64,000 nt of DNA from GCA-2683135 sp964507445 (GCA_964507445.1 CAZDQF010000003.1:186001-250000), one strand, 5' to 3'. Positions 34,564-44,682 are shown, counted from the stretch's first letter. Notes: generated by a model not told the origin, from the letters alone. Program-made: numbers and translations.

Positions 34564-37473
34564 ATGCGTATCTACTGGACGATGGCGGTCTTCGCCCTCA
34601 TCGCATACTCAGGAACCCAGTCTCCGTCCGCCCCGCGTCCGGCGCCGGGGCCACGGGCGGACACCAGGAGCGAGGCCATCGCCGCCGCGGCGGGCGCGCC
34701 GATCCTGTTCGCCCCCAACCAGGGGCAGGCCCCCGGCCACTACCGCTTCCAGTCCATCGGGTTCGGCCAGACCGCCCTGTTCGCCGATTCCCACGCGGTG
34801 CTCTCCCGCCAATCCGGCACCAGCTTCGTCGTCACATGGGACGGGACCGTGCCGTCACGACCGCAGGCGCGGCTGCGGACCGACAGCCGCCACAGCTTCC
34901 TCTACGGCGAGGAAGAGGCCGCATGGAGCCGGGGCCTGGAGGGGTTCGCGGAGCTGCGCTACCCGGACCGATACCACGGCATCGACCTCACCTTCACAGG
35001 GGACGGCGGCCGACTGAAGAGCACCTGGTACGTGCAACCCGGCGTCGACCCCGGACAGATCCGTTGGCGCTACTTCGCCGACTGGATGCTCGAACCGCGG
35101 GTCTCCGAGGACGGAGACCTGGTGGTGGTGGACCACGTCGGTGGCACCGTCGTCACCGAGCGAGCCCCCATCGCCTGGCAGGTGTTCGGCAGCGAGCGTC
35201 GGGACGTGGAGGTGCGCTACGCCGTGTTCGGTGACGGCAGCGTCGGGTTCGAGCTCGGGACCTACGACGAGCAGGTCGAGCTGATCGTCGACCCGGACAT
35301 CGAATGGGCCACCTTCCTCGGCGGCAGCGGGACCGATCACATCAACGACATGGCCGTCGACGCCGAGGGCATGGTGTATCTGACCGGGTACGTCCACAGC
35401 AAGTACTGCGACGAGAACTTCCCGGTCCGCGCCGGGGATCGCACGGCGCCGGTGCAGTGGTGGTATGGCGGCGAGATCGGTGACGCGTTCGTGGTCAAGA
35501 TCGACCCACACGGCCGCCCCATGGCGGCGCCCTGCCCCCAGGGCACCGGACCCTTCCCCCGCATCGTCTACAGCACCCGGCTCGGCGGCGGCCGCACCTA
35601 CGTCTGCAACACCGGCCTGCTCTGCACGGACACGACCAATCCCTGGAACAACTGCTGCCCTCCGTGGACGTCCACGCCCAAGACCTGGGACCCGAATTGC
35701 TCCCCATCCTCCGCCATCACCTCCCTGCGATACGGCCCCATGGGGCCGGGAGTCCCCGGGTTCCAGTGGCACCTGTCGACGCTGCCCATGTCCTACTACC
35801 CCTACCCGTTCCCCCATCCCACCCTGACCTGCGCCAGCGGCCGGCCGGCGGCGACGCGACCTAGGGGGTCCGACCACGGCTTCGGCATCGCGGTGGACAC
35901 CAACGGCGAAGCGGTGATCGTCGGCCGCACGGAGTCCGACGACTTCCCGGGGACCGGGTCCGCCGTCAGCCCCAATCCCTCCATGGTCCCGGCCCAGAAC
36001 CCGTCCTGGCAGCCGACCCTCGGCAGCAATTACGTCGGACAGTGCGGGCCGCAGGGACTGGAGGCCCACTCGGACGCGTTCATCACCCGCCTCAACGCCG
36101 CCGGGACGCAGCTGATCTTCAGCACCTACTTCGGCGGCGCCGAACACGAGCAGGCCTTCGCGGTCGACCTGGACAGCGGCGGCAACGCCTACGTCGCGGG
36201 CTACATCGAGGCCCAGACCTCCTCCTCCCTGGTGCCCACGGGATGGCAGGGGTGCCCGACGCCGACGGCCCAGGGTGATGGGTTCATCCTCAAGTTCGAT
36301 CCCACCGGGCTGTTCCTCGGAGGCCGCTACCTGGGCGGCACGGACTGGGACATCGCCATCGACATCGACGTCGGCCCCAACCCGGACAACCCCAGCGAGG
36401 AGCGGGTGTACGTGGTGGGCACGACCCGCTCCGCGGACTTCACGCAGATCACCTGCGTCGACAACTCCTGCAACCCGGTCCCCCTCTGCACCACGTCGCA
36501 GCTCCAGGGGACCTACGCCGGCTACAACAACCCGGAACACGATTACTTCTTCGACACCAGGACCAAGAACCTATACGGCGACGGGTGGGTGGCGCGCCTC
36601 AGCACCGACCTGGTCACCTGCGAGAACTTCACCTACGTGGACTTCTGCTTCCAGGGCTCGGCCCTGTGCACGACCGGCCTACCCACCAGCGACGAGTGGT
36701 TCGAGGCGATCAAGGTGGACGACGCCGGTGTCTGCTGGGTCACCGGCACCGTCGGGCTGGGCCTGACGCCCTACACCACCGCATGCGGGACGTCCTTCCA
36801 GGGAGCGGTGGGCATGATCGGCGGCTTCCGCCTGTCCTGCACCCAACCCAACAACGTCGTGGCCGCCACCCTCATCCTCGGCGAGGACGTGGTGCACCCG
36901 TTCGACATCGACGTGGACAACAACTGCGTCTACATCGCCGGCGGCGTGGGCCGCCTCAAGACCTTCAGCAACGCCACGGGCCTCGCCACCGTGTCCCCCC
37001 TCTCCGGGAACTGGGTCTACGACCATCGTGACTGCAACGGCAACATGAGCACCCGCCCCTTCGACCTCAGCCAGCTGCAGGTGGACGGCACATGCAGCTA
37101 CGCCTGCGCCACCTACGACGGCTTCTTCGGCGTGTTCTCAAAGGCCGTGGCCATGCAGCCCGTCCTGCTCTCCTACCTGGGAGGAGAAGGGGTGGAGGCG
37201 CTGCACGCCATCGAGAAGGTCGGCCCCGGTTTCGTGGTCGGCGGCTTCGCCGGCAAGTCGTGCTCCATGGCGCCGCGCAAGAACTGGCTCTGCGAGAAGC
37301 TCCTGTTCAACGCCAACGAGATCGACGTCCCCTACGCCCCCGGACACTGCAACCTGGGCGGACTGGGATACGGCCCCACGTCGGACCCCAACCGGTTCCG
37401 CAACATCTATCAGGGCTCCCGCTACACGCTCCCCGGCAGCGCCGAAGCCTATCTGGCCTACATCCTCCCCTGA
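34564..37473 (+). CDS. Secreted SBBP beta-propeller repeat protein
   Basis: A 969-residue exported protein. I start it at 34564 (MRIYWTMAVFALIAYSG, a signal peptide) rather than 28 codons upstream. Residues about 40-260 match the N-terminal region that precedes SBBP repeats (ILFAPNQGQAPGHYRF ... GIDLTFTGDGGRLKSTWYV ... VDPDIEWATFLGGSGTD). Then SBBP beta-propeller repeats recur: WATFLGGSGTDHINDMAVD, FSTYFGGAEHEQAFAVDLD, YLGGTDWDIAIDID. Several inserts are rich in cysteine (for example CNTGLLCTDTTNPWNNCC, residues about 345-365), unusual for this repeat and probably disulfide-bonded. It is likely a cell-surface or extracellular protein with unknown ligand. Confidence 0.8.
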   Translation: MRIYWTMAVFALIAYSGTQSPSAPRPAPGPRADTRSEAIAAAAGAPILFAPNQGQAPGHYRFQSIGFGQTALFADSHAVLSRQSGTSFVVTWDGTVPSRPQARLRTDSRHSFLYGEEEAAWSRGLEGFAELRYPDRYHGIDLTFTGDGGRLKSTWYVQPGVDPGQIRWRYFADWMLEPRVSEDGDLVVVDHVGGTVVTERAPIAWQVFGSERRDVEVRYAVFGDGSVGFELGTYDEQVELIVDPDIEWATFLGGSGTDHINDMAVDAEGMVYLTGYVHSKYCDENFPVRAGDRTAPVQWWYGGEIGDAFVVKIDPHGRPMAAPCPQGTGPFPRIVYSTRLGGGRTYVCNTGLLCTDTTNPWNNCCPPWTSTPKTWDPNCSPSSAITSLRYGPMGPGVPGFQWHLSTLPMSYYPYPFPHPTLTCASGRPAATRPRGSDHGFGIAVDTNGEAVIVGRTESDDFPGTGSAVSPNPSMVPAQNPSWQPTLGSNYVGQCGPQGLEAHSDAFITRLNAAGTQLIFSTYFGGAEHEQAFAVDLDSGGNAYVAGYIEAQTSSSLVPTGWQGCPTPTAQGDGFILKFDPTGLFLGGRYLGGTDWDIAIDIDVGPNPDNPSEERVYVVGTTRSADFTQITCVDNSCNPVPLCTTSQLQGTYAGYNNPEHDYFFDTRTKNLYGDGWVARLSTDLVTCENFTYVDFCFQGSALCTTGLPTSDEWFEAIKVDDAGVCWVTGTVGLGLTPYTTACGTSFQGAVGMIGGFRLSCTQPNNVVAATLILGEDVVHPFDIDVDNNCVYIAGGVGRLKTFSNATGLATVSPLSGNWVYDHRDCNGNMSTRPFDLSQLQVDGTCSYACATYDGFFGVFSKAVAMQPVLLSYLGGEGVEALHAIEKVGPGFVVGGFAGKSCSMAPRKNWLCEKLLFNANEIDVPYAPGHCNLGGLGYGPTSDPNRFRNIYQGSRYTLPGSAEAYLAYILP

Positions 37474-37569
37474 CTCAGGCCCAGGCCTTGCGCCGACGCC
37501 GTCACCGGCGATGATGGCACAGGCATCCACGAGACCGCCGCCAGAGCGCCACCCCCGCCGGGAGTTCCC

Positions 37570-39234
37570 ATGCGACCCATCACCGCCGCCTTCCTCTGCC
37601 TGCTCACCTGCGTGACCGTGCAGGGCCAGGCCTCCGAGACCGTCAAGGCCGATCGGCTGTTCGTCGGTGACCGCCTCATCGCCGTGGACATCAAGATCGC
37701 GGGAGACGACTGGGCGACCCTGTGCAGCCAGTCCCGTGACTTCGGCAGCGCCCTGCAGAAGACGCTCCAGGAGAGACCCTTCACCTACTTCGACGCTGAC
37801 GTGACCGTTGACGGGGTCGCCATGAAGGGCGTGAGGGTGCGCAAGAAGGGGTTCATCGGCTCCCTGGACGCCGAGCGCCCTTCCCTGAAGGTCCGATTCT
37901 CCAAGGGCCACCCGGTGGAGGGGATCGACCGCCTGACCCTCAACAACAACAAGCAGGACCGCTCCCTGATCAGCCAGTACCTGGGCTATCGACTCTACGC
38001 CGCGGCGGGCCTCCCGGCCCCGCGCTGCGGCTTCGCCCGGGTCACCGTGAACGGACGCTATCTCGGGGTCTACTCCAACGTGGAGGCCATCAAGAAGCCG
38101 TTCCTGAAGCGGAGCTTCGGTGACGACTCCGGGGCCTTGTTCGAAGGCACCGTGGCCGACTTCATCCCGGACCGCCTGCAACGACTGGAGCTCAAGAACG
38201 CGGCCGCCACGCGGGCCGGGATGGAGCCCCTCGCCAAGCTCCTGGCCCGACCCGAGACCGACCTGGAGGCGCTCGCCGAGCTGGTGGACATCGACTCGTT
38301 CATGAAGTTCTGGGCCATGGAGAGCCTCACCGGCTTCTGGGACGGCTACGCCAACAACCAGAACAACTACTTCGTGTACCAGAACCCGGCGGACGCACGC
38401 CTCGTCTTCATCCCCTGGGGTCTGGATGACGCGTTCACCGACGTCATGCCCATCCCCCCCTACCGGCTCAAGATCAAGTCGGTGCACGGCAACGCCGCCC
38501 TCCCCGTCCGCCTCTACGCCCATCCGAAGACCCGCGCCCTCTACCGCAAGACGCTCGAGGAGTTCATGCAGGACATCTGGAAGGAGGAGGAGCTGGCGGC
38601 GGAGCTGGACCGCCTGGAAGACCTGCTCAAGGACTCCACTCCCCGCGCCCAGGGGGACTTCCCGAAGGCCCTCCGCCGCGTCCGAGGGTTCATCTCCAAG
38701 CGACGACGGACCCTCAGCAAGGAGCTCGACCGCTGGCCGGTGGAGCTCCGCGCCGAACCCAGGACCCCCGTCTACTTCGCCGTGGTAGGCACCGCCTCCG
38801 GCACCTTCTCCACCAAGTGGAACGAGACCGCCCCCGAGGACCCCCTGTCCAACGGCGAGGCCACCGTCTCCCTCACCGTAGACGGCAAGGAGGTCCGCTT
38901 CGCCAAGGTCGGGGTCAGCGCGGAACGCAGCACCATGGGAGAAGGCGACCCCAAGCCCCCCGCCGTCGTCGTGACCGGAAAGACGGGGAGCGGCGGCAAG
39001 CGGCTGATCCTGGGGATGGGCCCCGAGGACCCACGCGCTTTCCGTCCGTCCTCCGAGGGCGGGGTCAAGGGCGGCGGCATCCTGCTGCGCACCAACTTCT
39101 TCGGCGCCCCGGACTGGAACGACATGTCGTACTTCGGCGGGCGCCTCTGGTTCGAGAAGGCGTCCACCGAGCCGGGGGCCCCGGTCATCGGCAGGTTCGA
39201 GATGGTGGTCACCGCCATGAAGGGCGGCAAGTAG
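37570..39234 (+). CDS. CotH-family protein (secreted kinase-like)
   Basis: A 554-residue exported protein with a signal peptide (1-21). Residues about 70-400 match the CotH domain: GVRVRKKGFIGSL, SLKVRFSKGHPVEGIDRLTLNN, YLGYRLYAAAGLPAPRCGFARV, GRYLGVYSNVEAIKKPFLKR, GALFEG, and the kinase-like metal segment FIPWGLDDAFTD. CotH of Bacillus is an atypical secreted protein kinase; planctomycete homologues are usually of unknown role. Residues 415-554 form an extra beta-rich domain that may bind carbohydrate. The gene faces the convergent SASA gene with 25 bp between. Confidence 0.82.
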   Translation: MRPITAAFLCLLTCVTVQGQASETVKADRLFVGDRLIAVDIKIAGDDWATLCSQSRDFGSALQKTLQERPFTYFDADVTVDGVAMKGVRVRKKGFIGSLDAERPSLKVRFSKGHPVEGIDRLTLNNNKQDRSLISQYLGYRLYAAAGLPAPRCGFARVTVNGRYLGVYSNVEAIKKPFLKRSFGDDSGALFEGTVADFIPDRLQRLELKNAAATRAGMEPLAKLLARPETDLEALAELVDIDSFMKFWAMESLTGFWDGYANNQNNYFVYQNPADARLVFIPWGLDDAFTDVMPIPPYRLKIKSVHGNAALPVRLYAHPKTRALYRKTLEEFMQDIWKEEELAAELDRLEDLLKDSTPRAQGDFPKALRRVRGFISKRRRTLSKELDRWPVELRAEPRTPVYFAVVGTASGTFSTKWNETAPEDPLSNGEATVSLTVDGKEVRFAKVGVSAERSTMGEGDPKPPAVVVTGKTGSGGKRLILGMGPEDPRAFRPSSEGGVKGGGILLRTNFFGAPDWNDMSYFGGRLWFEKASTEPGAPVIGRFEMVVTAMKGGK

Positions 39235-39259
39235 GGACGCCCCCGATCGAGGTCGCGGA

Positions 39260-40312
39260 TCACTTGAGCATGGTCAGCATGGCGTCGCCGAAGGCGCGGC
39301 CCATGCGGTTGAACCAGATGGCGCTGCCCAGGTAGTGGTAGGGGCGGTCTCCCCCGACCAGCTTCCACTCCTCGAACCGCTGACGCCACTCCGGGAACAG
39401 CTTCTCCGCCGCCTTGTCCACCAGCACGTCGGTCCGCACCGCCCGGACGTTGCCCTTGAACGCCGGGACCTTCTCCATGGAGTGCTGCGCCTCCTGGACC
39501 GCCAGCATGGCGCCCTTGGGGGGCTTGGACCCGTTCTGCCCCATGAGGCCGATGACAAAAGGAAGGCCCGGAGCATCCAGGTCCTCGCGCACGTCACGGA
39601 TGAAGTGCGCCATGTTGGAGGCGTACTCCTTCTCCGCGCCGTTGTACTGATCGTTCCACCCCTGGAACCACACGAAGCCCGTGAGCTTCAAGGGGCGCCC
39701 CTTCAAGGACGGGAAGCGATCGCCGCATCCGTCCATGGTCGCCTGCACTTCCTTCATCATGTCGCGGTAGGAGGACCCGTAGCCGCCCTTGATCTTCTCC
39801 ATGTCCGGCAGCGGATCATTGCGCTTGCGCTTCTCGTTGCGGCGCGTGGTGTTCTTGATGGCCTTCTCGAGCTCCTCGGTGAGCTTCTCGTCGGAGGGCA
39901 GGCCGGCGGAGGGCGACCGGAACAGCTTGACCAGGGAGTGCCCGCCCCAGGCGGTCTTGATGAGCAACACCGGCTCCTTGAAGTGGTCCCCCATGACGGT
40001 GCCGAACTCCAGCTCGACCCCGGTCCGGTTGCGGCTGCCGTAGCCGATGGTGAGCCCGCCCCGGCGCCCCAGGTAGTCGATGAAGACGTCGTCACGGACG
40101 ATCCACTGATCCCCGTCCCTCAGGTGAGAGAACAGCTTGGCGGTCTCCGGCGCCGTGGCCTGGTGATCCAGCAACGCGTTGGGGGCCTTGCCCTCCATGT
40201 TGGACTGGCCCGCCAGGATGAACACCCGCACGGGCGCCTTCTGGGCGCAGGCCATCGGGACCAGGATCAGGGACAGGAGCAGGGCGGTGACGATGCGGCG
40301 CTTGTGCTTCAT
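39260..40312 (-). CDS. SASA-domain carbohydrate esterase (sialate O-acetylesterase-like)
   Basis: A 350-residue exported SGNH-type esterase. A signal peptide (1-23) is followed by the block-I nucleophile motif VFILAGQSNMEGK (serine in GQSNM). GVELEFGTVMGDHF, IKTAWGGHSL, then GFVWFQGWND (the Q-G-x-N/W-D block) and the late catalytic YHYLGSAIWFNRMG region follow the SASA/DUF303 family. Such enzymes remove acetyl esters from plant or microbial polysaccharides or sialic acids. A GAGGAG ribosome site precedes the ATG. The precise substrate is unknown. Confidence 0.85.
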   Translation of the reverse strand: MKHKRRIVTALLLSLILVPMACAQKAPVRVFILAGQSNMEGKAPNALLDHQATAPETAKLFSHLRDGDQWIVRDDVFIDYLGRRGGLTIGYGSRNRTGVELEFGTVMGDHFKEPVLLIKTAWGGHSLVKLFRSPSAGLPSDEKLTEELEKAIKNTTRRNEKRKRNDPLPDMEKIKGGYGSSYRDMMKEVQATMDGCGDRFPSLKGRPLKLTGFVWFQGWNDQYNGAEKEYASNMAHFIRDVREDLDAPGLPFVIGLMGQNGSKPPKGAMLAVQEAQHSMEKVPAFKGNVRAVRTDVLVDKAAEKLFPEWRQRFEEWKLVGGDRPYHYLGSAIWFNRMGRAFGDAMLTMLK

Positions 40313-40423
40313 GGTGACTCCTCGTTAGGGAGCAACCTACACCAACCGACCGAAACCGGGGCGACGACCCCGTAGTGGACCGAGGGTGCTGCCGGATCAG
40401 CGGCCGCCCGGTAACGTAGGCGT

Positions 40424-41671
40424 GTGCGTATCATCACCTGCTGCTTGTTGACGATCTGGCTCCTCCCCGCAGCCTGCGGGCAAACGGCCCGGTGGACCGA
40501 CTTCCGCGGCCCCACGAGGGACGGGCGCGCGCCTCCGGGCGCCGCACCCCTGAAGTGGAGCGAGGAGGAGAACGTCCGCTGGAAGGTCCCCGTGGAGGGC
40601 GTGGGCTGGTCATCCCCGGTCGTCTGGGACCGACAGATCTGGCTCACCACCGCCGGCCCCAAGGGCCGTGAGATGATGGCCATGGCCTTCGACACCGAGA
40701 CCGGGAAGGTCATCCACCGGCGCGTCCTGGTGAAGGTGGACAAGCCGGCGCCCAAACACGCCCAGAACAGCTACGCCTCACCGACTCCTGCGATCCAGGC
40801 CGGACGCGCCTACGTCCACTTCGGGTCCTACGGCACCTTCTGCCTCGACACGAAGAGCGGCCAGACGATCTGGGAACGACGGGACCTCGAGTGCGACCAC
40901 GTCACCGGGCCGGGGTCTTCCCCCATCCTCCATGACGGGCTCCTCGTCTTTCACATGGACGGGGCGGACGTGCAGTACGTGGTCGCCCTCGACGCCAAGA
41001 CAGGTGAGACCCGCTGGAAGACGGACCGCAGCCTCGACCTCAGCAAGCTCCCCCGGGACACCCGGCGCTCGTTCAGCACGCCCATCGTCATGACGGTGGA
41101 CGACCAACCGACCCTCATCAGCACCGGCGCCCAGGGGACCTTCGCCTACGACCCGGCGAGCGGCAAGGAGCTCTGGCGTATCCGTCACAAGGGCTTCTCC
41201 AATGTCTCCCGCCCCATCGCCGCCGGAGACGTGGTGTACCTGAACACCGGCTTCGCGCGGCCGCAGCTCCTGGCCATCCGCCCGGGTCCCGCCGGCGACA
41301 TCACCGGCACGGACACCCAGCTCTGGGCCTACGCCCGCAGCGTGCCCACCATCCCCTCGCCGCTCCACCTGGACGGGCGCCTCTATCTCGTCAGCGAAGG
41401 CGGCGTGGCCAGCTGCCTGGATGCAGGGGCCGGCACCCTGGTCTGGAAACAACGCCTGCGCGGCGAACACAGCGCCTCCCTCCTCCACGCGAACGGACGC
41501 ATCTACGCCTTCGACAGGGAAGGACGCACCGTGGTCTTCGCCCCGGGAGACACCTACCAGGAGCTGGCCGTGAACGAACTCGAAGGGGGCTTCATGGCCT
41601 CGCCGGCGGTCGCCCACGGCGCGCTCTTCCTGCGCACCAGGACCCACCTCTACCGCGTCCAGGAGAACTGA
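40424..41671 (+). CDS. PQQ-like beta-propeller lipoprotein
   Basis: A 415-residue protein from a GTG at 40424. The N-terminus is a lipoprotein signal (LLTIWLLPAACG, cysteine 18). Residues about 25-410 are PQQ-like/BamB-like propeller blades, opening with TARWTDFRGPTRDGRAP and repeating units such as VALDAKTGETRWKT, FAYDPASGKELWRIRHKG, YAFDREGRTVVF. Planctomycetes have many such extracytoplasmic propellers; cofactor binding is not implied. It starts 111 bp from the divergent SASA gene and is followed by a strong terminator. Confidence 0.85.
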   Translation: MRIITCCLLTIWLLPAACGQTARWTDFRGPTRDGRAPPGAAPLKWSEEENVRWKVPVEGVGWSSPVVWDRQIWLTTAGPKGREMMAMAFDTETGKVIHRRVLVKVDKPAPKHAQNSYASPTPAIQAGRAYVHFGSYGTFCLDTKSGQTIWERRDLECDHVTGPGSSPILHDGLLVFHMDGADVQYVVALDAKTGETRWKTDRSLDLSKLPRDTRRSFSTPIVMTVDDQPTLISTGAQGTFAYDPASGKELWRIRHKGFSNVSRPIAAGDVVYLNTGFARPQLLAIRPGPAGDITGTDTQLWAYARSVPTIPSPLHLDGRLYLVSEGGVASCLDAGAGTLVWKQRLRGEHSASLLHANGRIYAFDREGRTVVFAPGDTYQELAVNELEGGFMASPAVAHGALFLRTRTHLYRVQEN

Positions 41672-41690
41672 CGCGCCCCCGCCCGGAGGC

Positions 41691-41726
41691 CGCGGGGATG
41701 AGCCTCGTCGCCCCGGTCGTTTTTTT
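41691..41726 (+). terminator. Intrinsic terminator after the PQQ-propeller gene
   Basis: The CGGGGATGA/TCGTCGCCCCG arms fold into a stem with a small bulge and are followed after a few bases by seven T (41720-41726). It lies about 20 nt after the stop codon at 41671. Confidence 0.65.
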
Positions 41727-41847
41727 GGAGGAAAGCCCCTCCCGCCTCCCGTAGGGGGCGTGTGACCCCGAACACCGCTGGGAACGGACGGGGCGCACCT
41801 GCCGGATCCGCCAAACGACGACGGCGCACATCATCGGGAGACACATC

Positions 41848-43377
41848 ATGAACATCAGACGATTTCCATACGGCTTCCTGGCCCTCCTGGCCATGGCGAT
41901 GCTGGCACAGGCGACGGCGGCGCAACAGTTCGAGGTTCAGAGCTGGGGAGGGACCTCCTTCGCCCTGTCCTCGAGGAACGCCGCGGGAGACCTGGACGGC
42001 GACGGCGACCCGGACCTGGTCATCGCGAGCTCCCTCCAGGGCCTGTTCTGGTTCGAGAACCAGGCGGGGCACCAGACGACGATCCAGCGCACCATCGAGG
42101 CCTCCACGCCGCTGGACGGGTTCGAACGCGTGGCGGTGGCGGACCTCAACAACGACGGGCTCGACGACGTGATCGCCACGCCCTACCAGGAGGAGGGCAT
42201 CCGCTGGTATCCGAACCTGGGATTCGGGGCCTTTGGCACTCCGCTCAACGTCTCCACCTACGACACCGGACAGGTCATCGCGGTGGTGGACATGGACGGC
42301 GACGGCGACACGGACGTGGTCTCCGCCTCCAGAGCGAGCGGCGCCATCACCTGGCACGAGCACTACTCCAATCTGATAGGGCTCGGACCGGTGTTCCTCC
42401 CGAACGCCATCGCCACCGGGGCGGGGATCGTCACCACCCTGAACGTCTGCGACCTCGACGGCGACGGCGACCTGGACGTGGTCTACGCCGCAGCTGAGTC
42501 CGGCGTCCACTGGATCGAACGCACAGGGCAGCTCTCCTTCGGGACCTCCCAGCTCCTGTTCCCCGTCACCTTCAGCTGGCACATCCCGCCCCTGATCGCG
42601 ACGCCGGATCTGGATGGCGACGGCGCCCTGGATCTGCTCTACGCGTTGCAGCCCACCACGCTCGCCTGGCGTCGGAACCTGGGAGCAGGCAGCTTCTCCC
42701 CGGAGTCCGTCATCAGCGGGACGGCCCTCTCGCCCAGGAGCGTCTTCGCCGTGGACATCGACCTGGACGGTGACATGGACCCTGTGGTCCACGGTTACGG
42801 GGGCATGCGCTGGCACGAGAACCTCGGCTCCGGCGCCTTCGGCGCCCAGAACGTCCTCTCCGGTCCCCAGGGACACGCCATCCCGACGGACGTGGACGCG
42901 GACGGCGACACCGACCTGATGTTCACCGCCGGGTTCTACCGCAACCTCACCATCAACAACCCGCCCCTCGCCTCGTGCCCCGGCGCCGCGTGCCTCAGCA
43001 TCGACGGCGACGTCAGGCCCGGCGCGCTCGCCACCATGGTCTTGTTCTCTCCTGGCCCCTCCGCACCTTGCTACGTCTTCGCCAGCGGCGGCACGGACCA
43101 ATACCCGCTGCTGACCATCGGCGGCACCACCTACTACGGGCACCTGGACCTGGCCACGGGCTTGACACCCCTGGCGGACCCGTCGGGGACCTTCGGCCCC
43201 TCGTTGACCCAGCCGTTCACCGACAGCAACGGCGGCTGGTCCCTCACGGTCTCCGTCCCTGACAACCCGGCTCTCTCAGGAGGCCGGTTCTACGTGGAGG
43301 CGTTCGTGGAAGACTCGTCCCTCCTCCCCGCCGGTCTCTTCCACCAGGCCGACGTCCTCACGGTGGTCATCCAGTAA
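41848..43377 (+). CDS. Secreted FG-GAP/VCBS repeat protein
   Basis: A 509-residue exported protein with a signal peptide (1-27, ending AQATAAQQ). Residues about 35-370 contain FG-GAP/VCBS-type blades with calcium loops: DLDGDGDPDLV, DLNNDGLDDVI, DMDGDGDTDVV, DLDGDGDLDVV, DLDGDGALDLL, DIDLDGDMD, DVDADGDTDLM. This is an integrin-alpha-like seven-bladed propeller. The C-terminal 130 residues form a separate beta-rich domain that resembles the C-terminal module of other secreted proteins here. A GGGAG site precedes the ATG. A surface adhesion or ligand-binding role is plausible. Confidence 0.85.
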   Translation: MNIRRFPYGFLALLAMAMLAQATAAQQFEVQSWGGTSFALSSRNAAGDLDGDGDPDLVIASSLQGLFWFENQAGHQTTIQRTIEASTPLDGFERVAVADLNNDGLDDVIATPYQEEGIRWYPNLGFGAFGTPLNVSTYDTGQVIAVVDMDGDGDTDVVSASRASGAITWHEHYSNLIGLGPVFLPNAIATGAGIVTTLNVCDLDGDGDLDVVYAAAESGVHWIERTGQLSFGTSQLLFPVTFSWHIPPLIATPDLDGDGALDLLYALQPTTLAWRRNLGAGSFSPESVISGTALSPRSVFAVDIDLDGDMDPVVHGYGGMRWHENLGSGAFGAQNVLSGPQGHAIPTDVDADGDTDLMFTAGFYRNLTINNPPLASCPGAACLSIDGDVRPGALATMVLFSPGPSAPCYVFASGGTDQYPLLTIGGTTYYGHLDLATGLTPLADPSGTFGPSLTQPFTDSNGGWSLTVSVPDNPALSGGRFYVEAFVEDSSLLPAGLFHQADVLTVVIQ

Positions 43378-43413
43378 CGGATCCACCGAGACCACACGAC
43401 GTCCGATGAGTGA

Positions 43414-43445
43414 AGCCCTCGGCCCACGATCAGGGCGCGAGGGCT
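43414..43445 (+). terminator. Hairpin after the FG-GAP gene
   Basis: Outer arms AGCCCTCG (43414-43421) and CGAGGGCT (43438-43445) are perfectly complementary, with inner GCCC/GGGC arms (43422-43425, 43433-43436). It lies about 35 nt after the stop and has no T-run. Confidence 0.5.
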
Positions 43446-43524
43446 CTCACACACCCCGCGATCTCGGAGGACTGACCATGTGAGCACACTCCACACCGCA
43501 GCGACGGGGCACTAAGCTCTCGCC

Positions 43525-44682
43525 ATGCCCTCGAGACCGACGTCGCACCGCATGCCCGGCTACGACCTCGCCCGCTTCGTCGCGTTGTTCGGGGTGGTGG
43601 TGGTCGACATGGTGATCCACGTCGCCTTCGACTACACCAGACCGGGCATGATCCAGGACGGGCCGTTCCTGCTCGCCTGGGGGCAGCGCATGTGGTGGGG
43701 CCGGGCCTCCGCCATGCTCGCCGTGCTCGCCGGCACCGGGATGGCCCTCATGCTCAAGCCCACGGACGACGACGCCACGCTGTCACGCAAGCGCCGCACC
43801 CTGCTGAAGCGGGCCCTGTTCCTCTGGGTGGTGGGACACCTCTGGCACTCGAGCACCCTCTGGGAATTCAGCATCCTCCACTACTACGCGTTCTTCCTCG
43901 CCGTCGGGGTGCTCTTCGCGCGCGCACGACCCCGTGTGCTCCTCGGGACCGCGATCGGCGCCATGTCCGTCGGGGTGGCCTATCAGCTCCTCTGCGGAGG
44001 GCCACCCAGCGCCGACCTGGACATGGCATGGGAAGAGCCGCTGCGGATGTGGGAGCTCCCCTACTGGGACCCCCTCCGCCAGCTCACGGAGGTGCTCTTC
44101 GACGGCCAGTACCCGCTCTTCCCCTGGCTGGCCTTCATCATGACCGGCATGTGGGTCGTGCGGGTCGGCGTGGACCGGGTCGAAGTGCGGCGCCGCCTGC
44201 TCGCCGGGGCCCTCTGCGTGATGGGCGCGGCGTTCCTCACCTGGTGGGCCGTACGCCGGTTCACGGACGACCAGACCGCCCTGTTCCTGACCAGCATCAA
44301 CCGCGACGGCTCCATGCCCCTGTACATGCTGACCGCGTCCTGTCAGGCCGTGGTGTTCCTCTGCCTCAGCATGTCCGCGGCCGCCATGTGGCCCTCAGGC
44401 AGGTGGATCGGCCCGCTCGTCTCCACGGGCCAGATGACGTTCACCATCTACATCCTCCACATCCTCGTGGGCGGCGGCAGCCGAGCGGGCCTCTTCGACC
44501 TCATGGGCTTCCCGCCGGGCGAGGGGGTGGTCGCAGGGTGGACGCGCGTGGCGCTCTTCCTCCTCATCGCCATCCCGGCCTGTCATTTCTGGAAGAAGCG
44601 CTTCGGACGTGGCCCCCTGGAAGCCCTGATGCGTTGGTTCTCGGACCCACGCCCCGTCCATGAAAGAAGCCCTCGTCTCTGA
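43525..44682 (+). CDS. DUF418/acyltransferase-3-like membrane protein
   Basis: A 385-residue multi-pass membrane protein. It starts YDLARFVALFGVVVVDMVIH (the family R-x-x-A-L-x-G motif), has about nine helices, and ends with the DUF418 signature: GPLVSTGQMTFTIYILH, then CHFWKKRFGRGPLEALMRWFS. DUF418 proteins resemble membrane acyltransferases of the YeiB/OpgC group; their substrates are mostly unknown. The stop codon falls in the loop of the terminator at 44665-44702. It is the last chromosomal-type gene before the accessory region. Confidence 0.8.
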   Translation: MPSRPTSHRMPGYDLARFVALFGVVVVDMVIHVAFDYTRPGMIQDGPFLLAWGQRMWWGRASAMLAVLAGTGMALMLKPTDDDATLSRKRRTLLKRALFLWVVGHLWHSSTLWEFSILHYYAFFLAVGVLFARARPRVLLGTAIGAMSVGVAYQLLCGGPPSADLDMAWEEPLRMWELPYWDPLRQLTEVLFDGQYPLFPWLAFIMTGMWVVRVGVDRVEVRRRLLAGALCVMGAAFLTWWAVRRFTDDQTALFLTSINRDGSMPLYMLTASCQAVVFLCLSMSAAAMWPSGRWIGPLVSTGQMTFTIYILHILVGGGSRAGLFDLMGFPPGEGVVAGWTRVALFLLIAIPACHFWKKRFGRGPLEALMRWFSDPRPVHERSPRL

